DNA from: 73-13 sp035556395 | GTDB taxonomy: Bacteria > Actinomycetota > Actinomycetes > Actinomycetales > Microbacteriaceae | Direction: 5' to 3' | NCBI GenBank assembly: GCA_035556395.1 | Contig: DATMFB010000177.1 | Location: 1 to 14,921, forward strand | Length of the DNA stretch: 14,921 bases | Shown: positions 6,914-13,381 of the stretch, in pieces | How the letters are laid out: each line of letters opens with the position of its first letter | Numbering within the stretch: the stretch's first letter is position 1 | The notes under the pieces: generated by a model | What the model was told of the DNA's origin: nothing | Database searches by the model: none | Seen by the model: the letters and a program-made list of their open reading frames with translations, nothing else | Position numbers and translations under genes: made by a program

Positions 6914-8784
6914 GCGCGATAGGTCGGACGCACGGTCTCGGCGAGGTCGACATCCACCTCATCGCGGAGGGCCGGCACGAGCAGCTCGCCGACGCGCTCG
7001 GCGCGCACGTCGGGTCGCAGGGCGGCGTCGCGGGCACGTGGTTCGCGGTCTGGGCCCCGAACGCGATCGAGGCCCGTCTCGCGGCCGATCGATGGCACTG
7101 GGTCGCCGAGGACGGTCCGGCGCTGCGCCCGATCGGCGGCGGCGTGTGGGAGGCCTTCGTACCGGGCGTCGGCGCCGGCGACGCCTACAAGTTCGCGATC
7201 CGCGGACCGGACGGCGACTGGCGACTGCACGCCGATCCCCTCGCGCGCTGGACGGAGGTCCCGCCGCGCACCGCCTCGCGCGTCGTCGCCTCGGACTACG
7301 AATGGGGCGACGCGGACTGGCTCGCGCGACGGCGTTCGCTCGATCCCCACACCGGCCCGATGAGCGTCTACGAGGTACACCTCGCCTCGTGGCGACCCGG
7401 GCTGAGCTACCTCGAGCTCGCCGAGGAGCTCGTCGACTACGTCAGCGGGCTCGGCGTCACCCACGTCGAGTTCCTCCCGGTCATGGAGCACCCGTACGGC
7501 CCGTCCTGGGGCTACCAGGTGACCGGCTACTACGCACCGACCTCGCGCTTCGGCCACCCCGACGACTTCCGGCACCTCGTCGACGCGCTCCACCGGGCCG
7601 GCATCGGCGTCATCCTCGACTGGGTGCCGGCGCACTTCCCGCGCGACGACTGGGCGCTCGCGCGGTTCGACGGCACGGCGCTCTACGAGCACCCCGACCC
7701 GATGCTCGGCGCGCATCCCGACTGGGGCACGCTCATCTTCGACTTCGGCCGCCGGGAGGTCCGCAACTTCCTCGTCGCGAACGCCCTGTACTGGCTCGAG
7801 GAGTTCCACGCGGACGGCCTGCGCGTCGATGCCGTCGCGAGCATGCTCTACCTCGACTACTCGCGCGAGCCCGGTCAATGGCGGCCCAACCGCGAGGGCG
7901 GGCGGGAGAACCTCGAGGCGATCGCCTTCCTCCAGGAGGTGACCGCGACCGCGTACCGGCGCAATCCGGGGATCGTCATGATCGCCGAGGAATCGACCGC
8001 GTGGCCCGGCGTCACCGCCCCGACCTCCGGCGGCGGGCTCGGCTTCGGCCTGAAGTGGAACATGGGCTGGATGCACGACTCGCTGCAGTACATGAGCGAG
8101 GACCCGGTCAACCGGTCGCACCATCACGACGAGCTGACGTTCTCGATGCTCTACGCCTATTCCGAACGCTACCTGCTCCCGCTCAGCCACGACGAGGTCG
8201 TGCACGGGAAGGGCTCGCTGCTGCAGAAGATGCCGGGCACGCGCCCCGAGCAGTTCGCGAACCTGCGCGCCTACCTCGCCTTCCAGTGGGCGCACCCGGG
8301 CAAGCAGCTGCTCTTCATGGGCAGCGAGTTCGCGCAGTCCTCCGAGTGGAGCGAGGAGCACGGGCTCGAGTGGTGGCTCACCGAGCACCCGGAGCACGCC
8401 GGCACCCAGCACCTCGTCCGCGAGCTCGGCCGCCTCTACCGCGACCACGGCGCGCTCTGGGAGCTGGATCACGAACCGGCCGGCTTCTCCTGGATCGATG
8501 AGCGGGACGCGGCGCAGAACGTGATCGCCTTCCTGCGCTGGTCTCGCGGCGGCCACGCGATCGCGGCCGCCTTCAACTTCTCCGGCGTCGGCATCGACTA
8601 CCGGCTCGCGCTGCCGAGCGGCGGGCGGTGGCGCGAGATCCTGAACACCGACGCGATCGAGTTCGGCGGCTCCGGCGCGGGGAACCTCGGCGCGATCGAC
8701 GCGACGGCCGGGGCGCACTTCGGTCGGCCGGCGTCGGCCCGAGTCCACCTTCCCGCGCTCTCCGCGGTCTGGTTCGCGCCCTAG
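6910..8784 (+). CDS. glgB: 1,4-alpha-glucan branching enzyme
   Basis: This 624-residue GH13 enzyme introduces alpha-1,6 branches into glucan. An N-terminal CBM48-like module (about 10-125, from LGEVDIHLIAEGRHEQL through FAVWAPNA to YKFAI) precedes the catalytic barrel. The barrel contains MSVYEVHLASWRPGLSY (151-167), GYQVTGYYAPTSRFG (201-215), LDWVPAHFP (236-244), LRVDAVASMLYLDYSR (304-319, nucleophile Asp307), MIAEES (357-362, acid/base Glu360) and LSHDEVVHGKGSL (425-437, Asp428). The C-terminal beta domain ends at WFAP. It is about 100 residues shorter than the usual ~730 because the extra N-terminal N1 module is absent; the protein begins at the point where N2 begins in mycobacterial GlgB. 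The CBM48 also has RWHW where FNGW is common. The GTG start overlaps the glgE stop (GTGA), so translation is coupled to the enzyme that supplies its linear substrate. Confidence 0.96.
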   Translation: MSAIGRTHGLGEVDIHLIAEGRHEQLADALGAHVGSQGGVAGTWFAVWAPNAIEARLAADRWHWVAEDGPALRPIGGGVWEAFVPGVGAGDAYKFAIRGPDGDWRLHADPLARWTEVPPRTASRVVASDYEWGDADWLARRRSLDPHTGPMSVYEVHLASWRPGLSYLELAEELVDYVSGLGVTHVEFLPVMEHPYGPSWGYQVTGYYAPTSRFGHPDDFRHLVDALHRAGIGVILDWVPAHFPRDDWALARFDGTALYEHPDPMLGAHPDWGTLIFDFGRREVRNFLVANALYWLEEFHADGLRVDAVASMLYLDYSREPGQWRPNREGGRENLEAIAFLQEVTATAYRRNPGIVMIAEESTAWPGVTAPTSGGGLGFGLKWNMGWMHDSLQYMSEDPVNRSHHHDELTFSMLYAYSERYLLPLSHDEVVHGKGSLLQKMPGTRPEQFANLRAYLAFQWAHPGKQLLFMGSEFAQSSEWSEEHGLEWWLTEHPEHAGTQHLVRELGRLYRDHGALWELDHEPAGFSWIDERDAAQNVIAFLRWSRGGHAIAAAFNFSGVGIDYRLALPSGGRWREILNTDAIEFGGSGAGNLGAIDATAGAHFGRPASARVHLPALSAVWFAP

Positions 8785-8789
8785 CGCCG

Positions 8790-9626
8790 TCAGTAGAGCA
8801 GCGAGGCGAGCCGCCGCCTGGCCGGTCCGACCCGCGGGTCGTCGCCCAGGATCTCGAAGTACTCCAGGAGGCGCTCCTTGACGAGCTCGCGCTCCTCGGC
8901 GTCGCCCGCCGCGAACGCCGTGAACAGCATGTCGAACGCCGCGGCGGCGTCGCCCGAGGCGAAGGCGCGGTCGGCCTCGTCGGCCTCTCCCCCGAGTCGC
9001 GCGAGCAGTCGGACCTGCGCGAGCCCTGCGACCGCCTCGGTGTCGCGCGGGTTGTCCTTGAGGGCCTGCTCGTACGCCGTGATCGCGGCCGGATAGTCGC
9101 CCGCCTCGATCGCGTCGTAGGCGGCCTGGTGCAGCGGGGCGAGGGGCGGAGCCTCCGGCTGCTGCTCACCGCTCGACTCGCCGAGCGAGCCCGACACCCC
9201 CTGCTGGGACGCGATCTGCAGCACCTGGTCGATGACGCCCCGGACCTCGGTCTCCGGCAGCACGCCGGCGAAGAGCGGGACGGGGCGGCCGGCGATGACC
9301 GCCGCCGCGAGCGGGATCTGCTGCACCTGGAACGCCTGGACGAGCTGCGGGTTCGCGAGCGCGTCGACCCGGGCGAGCGCGATCCGGCCGTCGTAGGACT
9401 CGACGATCGCGCCGAGGCCGGTCTCCGGAGTGCGGTCATCGATGAACTCGATGAGCACGGGCACGGTCTGCGAGAGCTCCATGACGCTCGCGAACGACAG
9501 GTCGTCCGCCGCGAACACGCGTGCGCCGGCCGCGGGCGGCGGCGTCGCGGGGGCGTTCGCCCGCCGGACGAGGCCGGACAGGTCGACGGCGCCCTGGAGG
9601 TTCGCGCCGGGGATCGGATCGCTCAT
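8790..9626 (-). CDS. Thioredoxin-fold/TPR protein (YbbN-like co-chaperone), Cys-less
   Basis: This 278-residue protein has a flexible N-terminus, a thioredoxin-like domain at about 37-140 (VPVLIEFIDD, then IALARVDALANPQLVQAFQVQQIP with the cis-Pro at 105), a low-complexity linker (about 141-160) and tetratricopeptide-like helices (LHQAAYDAIEAGDYPAAITAYEQALKDNP, 165-193) continuing to the C-terminus. This is the architecture of YbbN/CnoX, a holdase co-chaperone in E. coli. There is no cysteine anywhere, so the CxxC redox site is replaced (DDRTPETG) and redox catalysis is excluded. No signal peptide is seen, so it is probably cytoplasmic. The ATG at 9626 is supported by GGAG 5 bases upstream and by a 4-bp overlap (ATGA) with the stop of the preceding membrane-protein gene. 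It is convergent with glgB, leaving 5 bp between the stops. Chaperone function is inferred from the family. Confidence 0.85.
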   Translation of the reverse strand: MSDPIPGANLQGAVDLSGLVRRANAPATPPPAAGARVFAADDLSFASVMELSQTVPVLIEFIDDRTPETGLGAIVESYDGRIALARVDALANPQLVQAFQVQQIPLAAAVIAGRPVPLFAGVLPETEVRGVIDQVLQIASQQGVSGSLGESSGEQQPEAPPLAPLHQAAYDAIEAGDYPAAITAYEQALKDNPRDTEAVAGLAQVRLLARLGGEADEADRAFASGDAAAAFDMLFTAFAAGDAEERELVKERLLEYFEILGDDPRVGPARRRLASLLY

Positions 9627-11482
9627 GGCCGCTCCGCAGAAGAGACGATGCCGCCCGAGTAGCCGAGCACGACGATCGGGTCGTCGCTGTCGAGCGGCGG
9701 GACGTAGAAGAGCAGCTGGCCGGCGTAGACCGAGGTGTAGCCGCGTTCGCTGCGCTCGACACCGCTGAGCAGGTTGATCGCGCCCTGGGCGATGACCTTC
9801 GCGCCCGCCTCGGCGGGGGTCACGTCGACCGTCTGGCGCACCGTGCCGAAGACGAGCGCGCCGCCCTCGGTCGTCGCGAGCGCGACGGGGGGGTTCTCCC
9901 CCGCGACGGTCGAGAACGCCATGTTGTTCGGCGATTCCTGCGCCTGCTGATTCGCCTGCTGCGCCTGCTGCTTGACGAGGCCCCAGCCGAGCACGAATCG
10001 GTCGTCGGTGACGTCGAACGCCTCGTAGCTCTCGCTCGCCGTGTCGCTCACGAGGATGTCGACATACGCGCTCGCGACGTCGGCGATCGGATACGAGACG
10101 AGGGAGCTGTCCGGCGGCAGCACGGCGGTGCCGTCCTCGGTCGCGGGCACCTCCGGGATGTCGGCCTGGAGCGCGACGAGGTAGGTGATCTTGTAGTCCG
10201 AGCGCGGCTCCGCCTGGGTCAGCACCATGGCGACCGGCGGCAGCACGGCCGGGGCCGTCTCGACCGTCGGCTCGGCACCGGGGGTCGGCGTCGGCGTCGA
10301 GGTCGGCGCGGGCTGCCCGCCCTCGAGCGCCTGCGGCTGCGCGATGACGACGAAGAGCCGACGCGGCCAGGCCGTCGAGTTCGCCGGCACCTGCTGCGGG
10401 AGGCTCAGGACGATCTCGCCGTCGGTCGGGATCACGGGGGTCGACGCGATCTGCGCCCCGTCGCGGCTGCGCAGGAGGTAGTCGGCCGTCTTGAGCTCGA
10501 GTGCCGGGCCGGCGACCCGCGTCGCCGCGAGCTCGGCGTCGTTCGTCGCGTCGGCCGCGGTGACGGTCGTGACCGCTCGGTCGACGATGCGCCGCACCTG
10601 GCGCTCGTCGAGCGCGGGGATCGGCAGGCCGGGCTCGCTCGTGCCGGGCGTCGGGGTGGGCGTCGGCGTCGTGGCCGCCTGAGCGCTCGAGACGGGCGAG
10701 AACGCGAGGGCGCCGACGGCGAGCGCCGCGATGATCGCGACGGTCCCGCTCGTGCCGGCGCGGGCGGCGACCTTCGGCGATCGGACGGACTTGATGGTCG
10801 GCACCTTGGGCACCTTCGGCATCCGGCGCTTGGGACCGCCCCCGCCGCGCATGCGATGGATGGCGGTGAGCAGCAGGACGAGCCCGATGACGCCGAGCAC
10901 CGCGCCGGCGATGATGAACCACGCCGAGAACTCGCGCGACACGGGGGCCGGCGTGGGCCAGGCGATCTCGATCTGACGCGGGGCCGCGCTCGTGCCGTCC
11001 GAGGCGATGACGTACGTGAGATCGGACGGGAGGGTCTCCGTCATGCGCAGCGAGCCGGTGTCACGGTAGTCCTCCATCCACAGATCGGCGCCGTAGGGGT
11101 CGGGGACGGTCGTCTCGGTGCCCGCGTGGCGGATCGACTCGAGCGCGCAGAGCTCCGGCTGCAGCGGGTCGGGCGCGCAGGCCTCGCCGTTCTCGTCGAG
11201 GAAGGCGATCTCGTTGTACGACGCCTCGCCGATCCAGGCGAGGACGTCCGCCCGGCGGGCGTAGGCCGCGACGATCTCCCCGCTGCCGCTGATCGTCATC
11301 GTCTGACGGCCGTCGAGGGCATTGAGTGTCGTCCCGTCGATGATGGTGACCGGCGCGGAGCCGGTGGACTCGACCGAGTAGTCGTACTTCTGGACCGTCT
11401 CCGGGGCGACGCGGATGCCGATCCCGAGCGCGAGCAGGATCGCTGCTGCGACGAACGTGATGATGGCAAGGACAAGGCGCAC
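9623..11482 (-). CDS. Membrane-anchored protein with two extracytoplasmic regions, unknown function
   Basis: I do not recognise a characterised family. Numbered from the longest start (ATG 11509, 628 aa): TM1 at 12-32, an outer domain at 33-194 with two cysteines (111, 121), TM2 at about 195-218, a strongly basic inner segment (RMRGGGGPKRRMPKVPKVP, 219-237, and on to 252), and a third hydrophobic stretch at 255-275. That stretch ends SSAQA/AT like a signal peptidase site. A Thr-Pro linker (280-289), a second outer region to 628, another Thr-Pro stretch (403-410) and a Gln/Ala run (514-524) follow. The positive-inside rule agrees with this topology. I prefer GTG 11482 (619 aa): AGGAG stands 10 bases upstream, whereas ATG 11509 has no ribosome site and lies in an inverted repeat and beside a -10-like box. 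The gene overlaps the downstream TPR gene by 4 bp. A cell-envelope role is inference. Confidence 0.8.
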   Translation of the reverse strand: MRLVLAIITFVAAAILLALGIGIRVAPETVQKYDYSVESTGSAPVTIIDGTTLNALDGRQTMTISGSGEIVAAYARRADVLAWIGEASYNEIAFLDENGEACAPDPLQPELCALESIRHAGTETTVPDPYGADLWMEDYRDTGSLRMTETLPSDLTYVIASDGTSAAPRQIEIAWPTPAPVSREFSAWFIIAGAVLGVIGLVLLLTAIHRMRGGGGPKRRMPKVPKVPTIKSVRSPKVAARAGTSGTVAIIAALAVGALAFSPVSSAQAATTPTPTPTPGTSEPGLPIPALDERQVRRIVDRAVTTVTAADATNDAELAATRVAGPALELKTADYLLRSRDGAQIASTPVIPTDGEIVLSLPQQVPANSTAWPRRLFVVIAQPQALEGGQPAPTSTPTPTPGAEPTVETAPAVLPPVAMVLTQAEPRSDYKITYLVALQADIPEVPATEDGTAVLPPDSSLVSYPIADVASAYVDILVSDTASESYEAFDVTDDRFVLGWGLVKQQAQQANQQAQESPNNMAFSTVAGENPPVALATTEGGALVFGTVRQTVDVTPAEAGAKVIAQGAINLLSGVERSERGYTSVYAGQLLFYVPPLDSDDPIVVLGYSGGIVSSAERP

Positions 11483-11492
11483 TGGGTCGACA

Positions 11493-11497
11493 CTCCT
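11493..11497 (-). promoter_or_regulatory. Ribosome binding site AGGAG supporting the GTG start at 11482
   Basis: AGGAG on the minus strand is 10 bases before GTG 11482 and lies inside the reading frame of the longer ATG version (codons 5-6). It is the only good Shine-Dalgarno match near the 5' end of this gene and is the main reason for choosing the shorter protein. Confidence 0.5.
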
Positions 11498-11508
11498 GTA
11501 AAACGACA

Positions 11509-11536
11509 TCCCAGGGTATCGGGACCGACCCTGGGA
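11509..11536. promoter_or_regulatory. Perfect 9-bp inverted repeat upstream of membrane-protein gene
   Basis: TCCCAGGGT (11509-11517) and ACCCTGGGA (11528-11536) are exact inverted repeats with a 10-bp spacer. Each arm is itself almost palindromic. The left arm contains the candidate minus-strand -10 box and touches the ATG at 11509, so the pair could be an operator for the minus-strand gene. As RNA it could also form a hairpin. No regulator is identifiable. Confidence 0.5.
11513..11518 (-). promoter_or_regulatory. Candidate -10 box (TACCCT) of the membrane-protein gene
   Basis: TACCCT fits TAnnnT on the minus strand. A start 7 bases on, at about 11506, would be inside the ATG 11509 codon region. 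That would give a short leader containing AGGAG before GTG 11482. No clear -35 is present, so support is weak. Confidence 0.3.
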
Positions 11537-11546
11537 GGACGAACCA

Positions 11547-11558
11547 GGCCTGCAGGCC
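11547..11558. promoter_or_regulatory. 12-bp perfect palindrome upstream of coiled-coil gene
   Basis: GGCCTGCAGGCC is a perfect palindrome covering the position expected for the -35 element of the TAAACT promoter at 11574-11579. GC-rich palindromes of this size occur by chance in such DNA, so only its position makes it a candidate operator. Confidence 0.3.
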
Positions 11559-11573
11559 CGGTCGAACTCCCAC

Positions 11574-11579
11574 TAAACT
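11574..11579 (+). promoter_or_regulatory. Candidate -10 box (TAAACT) of the coiled-coil gene
   Basis: TAAACT is the best -10-like sequence in the 11510-11615 gap and one of few AT-rich spots. Transcription would start at about 11586, leaving a leader of about 30 bases that contains the ribosome site at 11605-11609. The 17-bp-upstream position has TGCAGG, a poor -35. Confidence 0.5.
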
Positions 11580-11604
11580 CGGAGGCTTGCGGGCGATCCC
11601 CTGG

Positions 11605-11609
11605 GGAGG
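11605..11609 (+). promoter_or_regulatory. Ribosome binding site GGAGG for the coiled-coil gene
   Basis: GGAGG, in a GGGGAGGG run, lies 6 bases before GTG 11616 and fixes that codon as the start. The protein then begins with the DivIVA-like sequence at once. Confidence 0.75.
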
Positions 11610-11615
11610 GCGACG

Positions 11616-13376
11616 GTGGCCGACGAGAGCAAGTTCGGCAACGAGATGCGCGGCTATCGTCGCGATGAGGTGGACCGCGCGTTCGCCGCACTCAAGGTCC
11701 GCGTCGACCGCGCCGCCGCGGAACGGGCGACCGCGCAGAAGGAGGTCCAGCGCCTCCTCGCGGTCAACGAGGACCTGCAGGCGGAGCTCGACGAGCTCGG
11801 CCGACCCACCTACGCGGGCCTGGGCTCGCGCCTCGAGTCGACGCTGCGGATCGCCGAGGAGCAGGCGACCCGGCTCATCGGCCAGGCCGACATCGACGCG
11901 CAGCGCACACGCGCGGCCGCCGCGACCGAGGCGGGCGCCGTTCGCGCCGAGGCCGAGGATGCGGCGGCCCGTCAGGTCGCCGAGGCGACGAGTCGCGCCG
12001 AGTCGCTCGTCACGACCGCCTCCGCGGAAGCCGAGGCGCTCCTCGCCCGTGCGCGCGAGGAGGCGAGGATCTCGCTCGACACGGCACGGCGCGAGACGGA
12101 GGTGCTCCGCGCCGCAGCCGCGACCGAGTCCGCCGAGCTGCGAGCGACGGCGCAGCGCGAGGCCGCCGCCGAGGTCGCGGCCGCCCAGCGCGAGGCCGCG
12201 GAGCTGCGAGCGGAGGCCGAACGGGCGACGTCGGAGGCGAGGCAGGCGGCCGAGGCGGCCGCGCGCGACGCCGAGCACGCCCGCACGACGTTCGCGAACG
12301 AGGACACCGCCGCCCGCGCCGAGCTCGCCACCGAGCTCGCAGCCGGCCGCGAGGCGCTCGCGAGGGAGCTCGAGACGGGCAGGGCGCAGCTCGCGGCCGA
12401 GCAGGAGCACGTCAGGGGCGCCGCGGCCGCGGAGATCGCCGCCGAGCGAGCCCGGCACGAAGCGGCGATGGCCGCCGCGATCGCGACGCACGAGCGAGCG
12501 AGCGCCGCAGAACGCGCGCAGCTCGCCGACGAGGCTGCGGGCGACCGGGGCCGGCTCGCCGCCGAGATCACCGCGGAACGGACACGACTTGCGGCCGAGG
12601 CCGCGGCGGAGCGGGCGCGGCTCGCGGCCGAGGTCGACGACGCGCGCCAGCGGCTCGCGACGGAAGTCGAGACCCGGACCGAGGCGCTCGAGGCCGAGGT
12701 CGCCGAGACGCGGGCCGCGCTCGAGGCCGAGGTCGCCTCCGCCCGAGCCGCGCTCGAGCGCGAGCTGGCCGCCCGGCGGACCGAGGCCGAGACGACGCTC
12801 GCCGACGAGCTCGCGGGGAAGCGCAGCGCCGTCGACGCCGCGATCAAGATCGATCGCACGGCCGCGGATCGCGACGTCGCGCTCGCGCGCGCCGAGGTCG
12901 AGCGGGAGGTCGAGGAGGCCCGATCGGCGCTCGCCGCCGAGCTCGAGCGCACCCGACAGGATCAGGAGCTCGCGTTCGCCGCTCGCGCCGACGAGGCGGA
13001 GCAGGGCGCGCTCGCGAAGCACCGCGCAGCGCTCGATGAGACGCAGGCCTTCCTCTCGACCGCGGAGACCCGCCTCCAGGAGGCGACGGCCCAGGCCGAG
13101 ACCGAGCGTGCGACCGCGCTGCGCCTCCAGGAGGAGTCGGCGGCGCACGCGCGCAGCGCGCGCGAGCGCTCGGACGCCGTCGCCGCCGAGATCCTCTCGA
13201 ACGCGGAATCCAGGGCGCGCGCGATCCTCTCCGAGGCCGAGCAGCGCGCCGCAGACCTGCTGGGCGACTCGGAATCGCGCCTCGAGGCGCTGCGCGCCGA
13301 GCGCGACGAGGTCGCGGCCTACCTGGAGAATCTCCGCGGGGCGCTATCGAAGGTCGAGTCGGTCACGACAGACTAG
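11616..13376 (+). CDS. DivIVA-like long coiled-coil scaffold protein
   Basis: This 586-residue Ala/Glu/Arg-rich protein has no transmembrane segment. Residues 7-62 (KFGNEMRGYRRDEVDRAFAAL, then NEDLQAELDELGR) resemble the DivIVA N-terminal module, which in that family binds curved membrane and starts a coiled coil. A second segment follows, GRPTYAGLGSRLESTLRIAEEQATRLIGQAD (62-92). From about 103 to 454 the chain repeats every 11 residues, with fourteen clear units at 236-389 of the form xLxxEhxxxRx. The end (about 530-580, LLGDSESRLEALRAERDEVAAYLENLRGAL) looks like a separate capping segment. The start is set by GGAGG 6 bases before GTG. It is probably a cytoplasmic or membrane-associated filamentous scaffold for polar growth or division, as with DivIVA, Scy and FilP of actinobacteria; this is inference. 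An AI-2E family gene follows after 5 bp, and the two likely form an operon. Confidence 0.85.
   Translation: MADESKFGNEMRGYRRDEVDRAFAALKVRVDRAAAERATAQKEVQRLLAVNEDLQAELDELGRPTYAGLGSRLESTLRIAEEQATRLIGQADIDAQRTRAAAATEAGAVRAEAEDAAARQVAEATSRAESLVTTASAEAEALLARAREEARISLDTARRETEVLRAAAATESAELRATAQREAAAEVAAAQREAAELRAEAERATSEARQAAEAAARDAEHARTTFANEDTAARAELATELAAGREALARELETGRAQLAAEQEHVRGAAAAEIAAERARHEAAMAAAIATHERASAAERAQLADEAAGDRGRLAAEITAERTRLAAEAAAERARLAAEVDDARQRLATEVETRTEALEAEVAETRAALEAEVASARAALERELAARRTEAETTLADELAGKRSAVDAAIKIDRTAADRDVALARAEVEREVEEARSALAAELERTRQDQELAFAARADEAEQGALAKHRAALDETQAFLSTAETRLQEATAQAETERATALRLQEESAAHARSARERSDAVAAEILSNAESRARAILSEAEQRAADLLGDSESRLEALRAERDEVAAYLENLRGALSKVESVTTD
12321..12782 (+). 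repeat. Fourteen consecutive 11-codon (33-bp) repeats
   Basis: Residues 236-389 of the coiled-coil protein divide without gaps into fourteen 11-residue units, for example RLAAEITAERT, RLAAEAAAERA, RLAAEVDDARQ, ALEAEVAETRA, ALEAEVASARA and ALERELAARRT. Leu is at position 2 in eleven units, Glu at position 5 in twelve and Arg at position 10 in twelve. At DNA level the best pair (12684-12704 and 12717-12737) is identical over 21 bases at a 33-bp offset, which suggests growth by duplication. The same 11-residue phase continues outside this array, from about residue 103 to 454 (11922-12977). Confidence 0.85.
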
Positions 13377-13381
13377 GGCTC

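Noticed and set aside
6892..8748. 618-codon minus-strand open frame
   Set aside because: It is antisense to glgB, whose motifs are complete on the plus strand.
9938..9970. CTG-rich repeat as a possible CRISPR or satellite array
   Set aside because: Too short, with no regular spacer, and fully in frame within a coding gene.
9521..11668. 715-codon plus-strand open frame
   Set aside because: It is antisense to the membrane-protein and TPR genes, has shadow composition, and runs through the divergent promoter gap.
11061..13148. 695-codon minus-strand open frame
   Set aside because: It is antisense to the coiled-coil gene. Its apparent Leu/Gly/Arg repeats are the reverse reading of the 33-bp repeats.
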